A stretch of 8,596 bases of DNA from the NCBI GenBank assembly GCA_030679635.1, contig JAUXSZ010000196.1, forward strand, positions 1 through 8,596, written 5' to 3'. Below, in pieces: positions 5,384 to 8,596 of the stretch; positions within the stretch are counted from its first letter, which is position 1; every line of letters starts with the position of its first letter. The DNA comes from Sulfuricurvum sp. Its GTDB lineage: Bacteria; Campylobacterota; Campylobacteria; Campylobacterales; Sulfurimonadaceae. A program made the translations under genes and the position numbers. Below the pieces are notes generated by a model. That model did no database searches. It was given only the letters and a program-made list of their open reading frames with translations, and was not told where the DNA came from.

Positions 5384-5551
5384 ACATTTAATTTGTATTC
5401 TTTTCATCTCCTCAAATCTCCCAAATTCAGAAACAAGTGCTTCCAGGGTGATATGGGCATCAAAATCCAAAGCTGCTAACTTGAGGGCACATATAATTGC
5501 TTCAGAATTACTCCTGTTTGTATAAAGCCTGTTTGTTAGCAATTTAATCAT
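5372..5551 (-). CDS. Doubtful small ORF, 59 residues
   Basis: A minus-strand frame runs from an ATG at 5551 (or a TTG at 5560) to a TAA at 5372-5374. The predicted peptide looks protein-like: a basic start (MIKLLTNRLYTNRSNSEA) followed by helices with ALKLAALDF and LEALVSEFGRFEEMKR. However, no ribosome site precedes the ATG and I recognise no family. The stop codon falls in the loop of the terminator hairpin, so the last residues are encoded by the hairpin itself. It may be a short orphan gene, a remnant of a longer one, or chance. It is the only coding candidate in the 393 bases between the sll1863-like gene and the CheB/CheR fusion. Confidence 0.3.
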   Translation of the reverse strand: MIKLLTNRLYTNRSNSEAIICALKLAALDFDAHITLEALVSEFGRFEEMKRIQIKCFPA

Positions 5552-5579
5552 ATAATACAATATACATTAACAATTAGGT

Positions 5580-5592
5580 GTATTTGAAATAC
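5580..5592. repeat. Palindrome GTATTT-G-AAATAC, possible operator
   Basis: Two six-base arms are perfect inverted copies around a single G. The site lies about 30 bases upstream of the doubtful minus-strand ORF start and about 130 bases upstream of the CheB/CheR start. Compact odd-length palindromes of this kind often bind dimeric regulators, but AT-rich DNA produces some by chance. Confidence 0.35.
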
Positions 5593-5645
5593 AGAAAGTG
5601 TTCAAGTCGTAATTACAGCAATAAAACACTATTACCTCTCTCACC

Positions 5646-5681
5646 TATAATTGAGCCTAAATTGATGATATAAAGCATCAA
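5646..5681 (+). promoter_or_regulatory. Candidate -10 box and inverted repeat ahead of the CheB/CheR fusion
   Basis: A consensus TATAAT lies at 5646-5651, but no -35 box sits at the right distance, so the promoter call is weak. Shortly downstream TTGATG (5662-5667) and CATCAA (5676-5681) form a perfect six-base inverted repeat around ATATAAAG. If TATAAT is used, the repeat would overlap the first bases of the transcript and could act as an operator or a 5' hairpin. The ATG follows 39 bases later. Confidence 0.35.
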
Positions 5682-5720
5682 CAATGGATAGTAACGCTCT
5701 ACAACTTATAGGAAAGAATC

Positions 5721-8596
5721 ATGACAAGCCAAAAAAATAAAAAAACTATAGTAAATACTCATTTTCCCATTGTCGGCATCGGCGCATCGGCTGGTGGACT
5801 GGCAGCTTTTGAGGCGTTCTTCTCCGGTATGCCGATCGACACCACTCCAAATATGGCTTTTGTGTTAGTACAACATCTTGCACCCGAACACACGAGCATA
5901 CTCGCAGACCTCATCCAAAAATATACGCCAATGCACGTATTTGAAGTGAAAGATGGTATAACAGTACAGCCTAACTGCGTCTACATTATCCCCCCAGGCG
6001 TTGATATGGCACTTCTAAACGGCACACTCCAGTTACTGGAGCCCTCACAGCCACACGGTCGTCGCCTGCCGATAGATTTCTTTTTTCGCTCTCTGGCTCA
6101 AGATCAGCATGAGAGGGCTATCGGCATTATTTTGACCGGCACCGGCAGTGATGGAACCCAAGGAATACGTGCCATCAAGAAGGAGGGTGGTATGGTCATA
6201 GTCCAGGACCCGACTTCTGCTGAGTACGATGGGATGCCGCGTAGCGCCGTTGCGACGGGATTAGTGGATTATGAGCTCTCACCATCAGAGATGTCCACTC
6301 AGCTGATAGCTTATGCAACGCATGCACTCGGCAATTTCCACTCTTCTCTGCCCCCTGAAAAAAAGAAGGAGAGAGAAAGTTCCCTGAAAAAGATTTTTAT
6401 TTTGCTGCGTTCCCAGACCGGCCACGACTTCTCCCAATACAAACCTAGTACCATTTATCGCCGAGTTGAACGACGCATGGTCGTACATAAGATTGAAATG
6501 ATAGACCAATACGTCAAGTATCTGCAGCAGATACCCGATGAAATAGAGGCACTATTTCGTGATCTCTTGATCGGCGTAACAAAATTTTTTCGTGATCCAG
6601 AAGCATTTATGATGTTAAAGGAGACTATTATTCCAAAGCTCTTTAAGGGGAAGCCCGCAGGATCTACGATCCGTATTTGGTCAAGCGGATGTTCTACTGG
6701 AGAGGAGGCATACTCCATTGCTATTCTAATGTATGAACATTTAGAAGAGACAAAACAACGCTACGCCGTACAGGTTTTTGCCACCGATATTGATGCTAAT
6801 GCTATAGCAACCGCTCGCGCCGGAATTTATCCTGCCAGCATCGCCACGTATGTATCTGAGGAAAGGTTAGCGCGATTTTTTACCGTAGAGGCAAACGGCA
6901 GCACCTACCGTATCCATAAAAATATCCGTAATATGGTGATTTTTTCTGAGCATGACCTCATCAAAGATCCCCCTTTCTCAAAACTCGACTTCATCATTTG
7001 CCGTAATCTCATGATTTATATGAATGCAGAATTACAAAAAAGGCTCATCCCCTTGTTTCACTACGCACTAAATCCAAACGGAACCCTTTTTTTGGGCTCT
7101 TCTGAGAGTATAGGCGAGTTTAGCGATCTTTTTTCCACACTGGATCTAAAATCAAAACTCTATAGACGCAATGATCATATTTCTAACAGTAACAGGAAGG
7201 CTCATAATCCGTTTTCATTACCTATAAATACTATGCATACTACCCCACCAGATGGCAATATCAAGTCAGCCGTACCCGTAAAACTGCCGTTGCGTGAGCT
7301 GACGGAACAAGCACTTTTGCAACAAATTGCCCCCTCCGGCGCTCTTATCAATGAAGTTGGAGACATACTTTATCTCCACGGTCGCACCGGAATGTATCTT
7401 GAGCTTCCCTCGGGAGAGTCAAGTACCAATAACATACTTCTAATGGCTCGTGAAGGGCTACGACGCGATTTGACCATAGCTTTGCATAACGCTGTATCGA
7501 CTAAGGAGATCGTCCGATCTCTAGGTTTAAAAATCCAAACTAACGGTCACTTCACCATAGTCAATCTTACCATACGTCCTGTGGTAACAGGCTCTAGTAC
7601 GATCGTGCAGGAATACTTATATCTCGTCATCCTAGAAGAAGTCTCACTGCTAGACTCCGAACAAGCAAAGCAGGGTGCCTTGCGAGCCATAGCGGAATCA
7701 GACACTCCCGATGCGAATGCACATCTCTATATCGCGGCACTCAAGCAAGAGTTGTTATCCAAAGAAGAATACATCAAAATCGCCAAAGAAAAAATGGAGA
7801 GCGCCAATAAAAAGCTAAAATCCTCAAACGAGCAGATGCAAGCCGTGAACGAAGAGTTACAATCGACCAACGAGGAGCTGGAAACTTCTAAAGAGGAATT
7901 GCAATCAACCAACGAAGAGCTATCTACCGTCAACACCGAACTCCAAACCAAAGTGGCGGATTTATCACAGGCAAACAATGATATGAACAATCTGCTCGCC
8001 GGCACAGGCGTCGGCACCGTCTTCGTAGATCATCAACTGCGTATCCTCCGTTTTACCCCAGAAGCCCGTGCTATTATCAATCTGATTCCCGGCGATGAGG
8101 GAAGATCTGTAGCCCATTTGGTCTCCAATTTGGTCGGCTATAATCACATGGTAAGCGACGTGCAGGCGGTATTGGATACCCTCGTTCCCAAAGAAGTAGA
8201 TGTTCAGACTACCGCTGGGAAGTGGTATGCAATGCACATTTTTCCCTACCGAACGCTTGATAACGTAATCGAGGGAGCAGTACTCACGTTTGTGGATATT
8301 ACGGAAATTTCGCAGACACGTGAGGAACTTAAAAAAGCCAACGAAGGACTTCGTCTGGCCGTGGTCGTACGCGATGCCCACGATGCAATCACGGTTCAGG
8401 ACTTAAATGGTCGCATCCTCGCATGGAATCCCGGGGCGGTGCGCATGTATGGTTGGAGTGAAACTGAGGCACTGGCAATAAACACACGTGAACGGATTCC
8501 ACAGGAACTGCGAGAAGAAGCATTGAAAAAGGTACATCAGCTTAGCCTCGCAGAAGTTCTTGAGCCGTATCGTACCCAGCGGATCACCAAAAATGG
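5721..8596 (+). CDS. CheB-CheR-PAS fusion signalling protein (partial, open at window end)
   Basis: The frame is open for 958 codons and leaves the window. Residues about 15-200 are a CheB methylesterase domain with catalytic S23 (GASAGG), H52 (QH) and D144 (GTGSDG), and no receiver domain in front. Residues about 215-490 are a CheR methyltransferase with FFRDPEAF, a SAM-binding SSGCSTGEEAYS (around 320-332), ATDID (354-358) and CRNLMIYM (from C427). A PAS-like linker (about 525-640) follows. A coiled coil (about 673-755) then repeats NEEL and KEEL units. Two PAS-type regions come next (about 755-863 and 867 on, with DAITVQDLNGRILAWNPGA). In the family, the first two domains remove and add methyl groups on glutamates, as in chemoreceptors. 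Proteins with this order often end in a histidine kinase or diguanylate cyclase; which one is unknown here. AGGA lies seven bases before the ATG. No chemotaxis genes are adjacent. Confidence 0.95.
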   Translation, partial: MTSQKNKKTIVNTHFPIVGIGASAGGLAAFEAFFSGMPIDTTPNMAFVLVQHLAPEHTSILADLIQKYTPMHVFEVKDGITVQPNCVYIIPPGVDMALLNGTLQLLEPSQPHGRRLPIDFFFRSLAQDQHERAIGIILTGTGSDGTQGIRAIKKEGGMVIVQDPTSAEYDGMPRSAVATGLVDYELSPSEMSTQLIAYATHALGNFHSSLPPEKKKERESSLKKIFILLRSQTGHDFSQYKPSTIYRRVERRMVVHKIEMIDQYVKYLQQIPDEIEALFRDLLIGVTKFFRDPEAFMMLKETIIPKLFKGKPAGSTIRIWSSGCSTGEEAYSIAILMYEHLEETKQRYAVQVFATDIDANAIATARAGIYPASIATYVSEERLARFFTVEANGSTYRIHKNIRNMVIFSEHDLIKDPPFSKLDFIICRNLMIYMNAELQKRLIPLFHYALNPNGTLFLGSSESIGEFSDLFSTLDLKSKLYRRNDHISNSNRKAHNPFSLPINTMHTTPPDGNIKSAVPVKLPLRELTEQALLQQIAPSGALINEVGDILYLHGRTGMYLELPSGESSTNNILLMAREGLRRDLTIALHNAVSTKEIVRSLGLKIQTNGHFTIVNLTIRPVVTGSSTIVQEYLYLVILEEVSLLDSEQAKQGALRAIAESDTPDANAHLYIAALKQELLSKEEYIKIAKEKMESANKKLKSSNEQMQAVNEELQSTNEELETSKEELQSTNEELSTVNTELQTKVADLSQANNDMNNLLAGTGVGTVFVDHQLRILRFTPEARAIINLIPGDEGRSVAHLVSNLVGYNHMVSDVQAVLDTLVPKEVDVQTTAGKWYAMHIFPYRTLDNVIEGAVLTFVDITEISQTREELKKANEGLRLAVVVRDAHDAITVQDLNGRILAWNPGAVRMYGWSETEALAINTRERIPQELREEALKKVHQLSLAEVLEPYRTQRITKN

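Noticed and set aside
7727..8017. Minus-strand 96-codon frame rich in Ser, Leu and Val
   Set aside because: It is the mirror of the repetitive NEEL coiled-coil coding sequence; its serine runs come from reading those codons backwards.
7965..8381. Minus-strand 138-codon frame
   Set aside because: It lies wholly inside the CheB/CheR-PAS gene, which has clear domain motifs in the plus frame; the antisense product shows no family features.
5721..8596. Possible frameshift or internal break in the large fusion gene
   Set aside because: CheB, CheR, coiled-coil and PAS motifs all stay in one frame, checked at several points, with no stop codon to the window end.

Overview
The window comes from a Gram-negative, proteobacteria-type genome. 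Gene content and moderate base composition would fit a sulfur-oxidising Campylobacterota such as a Sulfuricurvum or Sulfurimonas relative. That placement is inference from gene style, because the window holds no rRNA or other marker. It contains no tRNA, CRISPR array or insertion sequence.

Positions 1-2308 (+ strand) are a tight lipoate-metabolism operon. It holds the 3' end of a probable lipoate-protein ligase (lplA-like), lipoyl synthase (lipA) and a dihydrolipoamide dehydrogenase-type flavoprotein (lpd). The genes overlap by 20 and 4 bases, so they are probably translationally coupled. Together they would attach or synthesise lipoyl groups on a carrier protein and reoxidise them. The carrier itself (GcvH, an E2 or another lipoate-binding protein) is not in the window. 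The dehydrogenase has an Ala-Arg pair where NAD-dependent relatives carry an acidic residue.

Positions 2341-3748 (- strand) hold three genes read toward the lipoate operon: a DUF1294 membrane protein, an exported DNA/RNA non-specific endonuclease with an intact DRGH site, and a conserved-looking 87-residue hypothetical protein. A TTGCTG-N17-CATAAT promoter precedes the block.

Positions 3749-5383 (+ strand) form an AT-richer stretch of four small genes: a lipoprotein with an exact seven-residue glycine repeat, a 48-residue lmo0937-like membrane peptide, a two-helix membrane protein, and an sll1863-like coiled-coil protein. A good sigma70-type promoter starts the first gene. Terminator hairpins follow the first and last genes, and further hairpins lie between. 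Relatives of two of these families are labelled as stress proteins, so this looks like a small envelope or general stress cassette.

Positions 5384-5720 contain a doubtful minus-strand small ORF, two inverted repeats that could be operators, and a -10-like box. From 5721 to the window end runs a very large open frame (958 codons, still open). It encodes a CheB methylesterase-CheR methyltransferase-coiled coil-PAS fusion signalling protein, whose output domain lies beyond the window.
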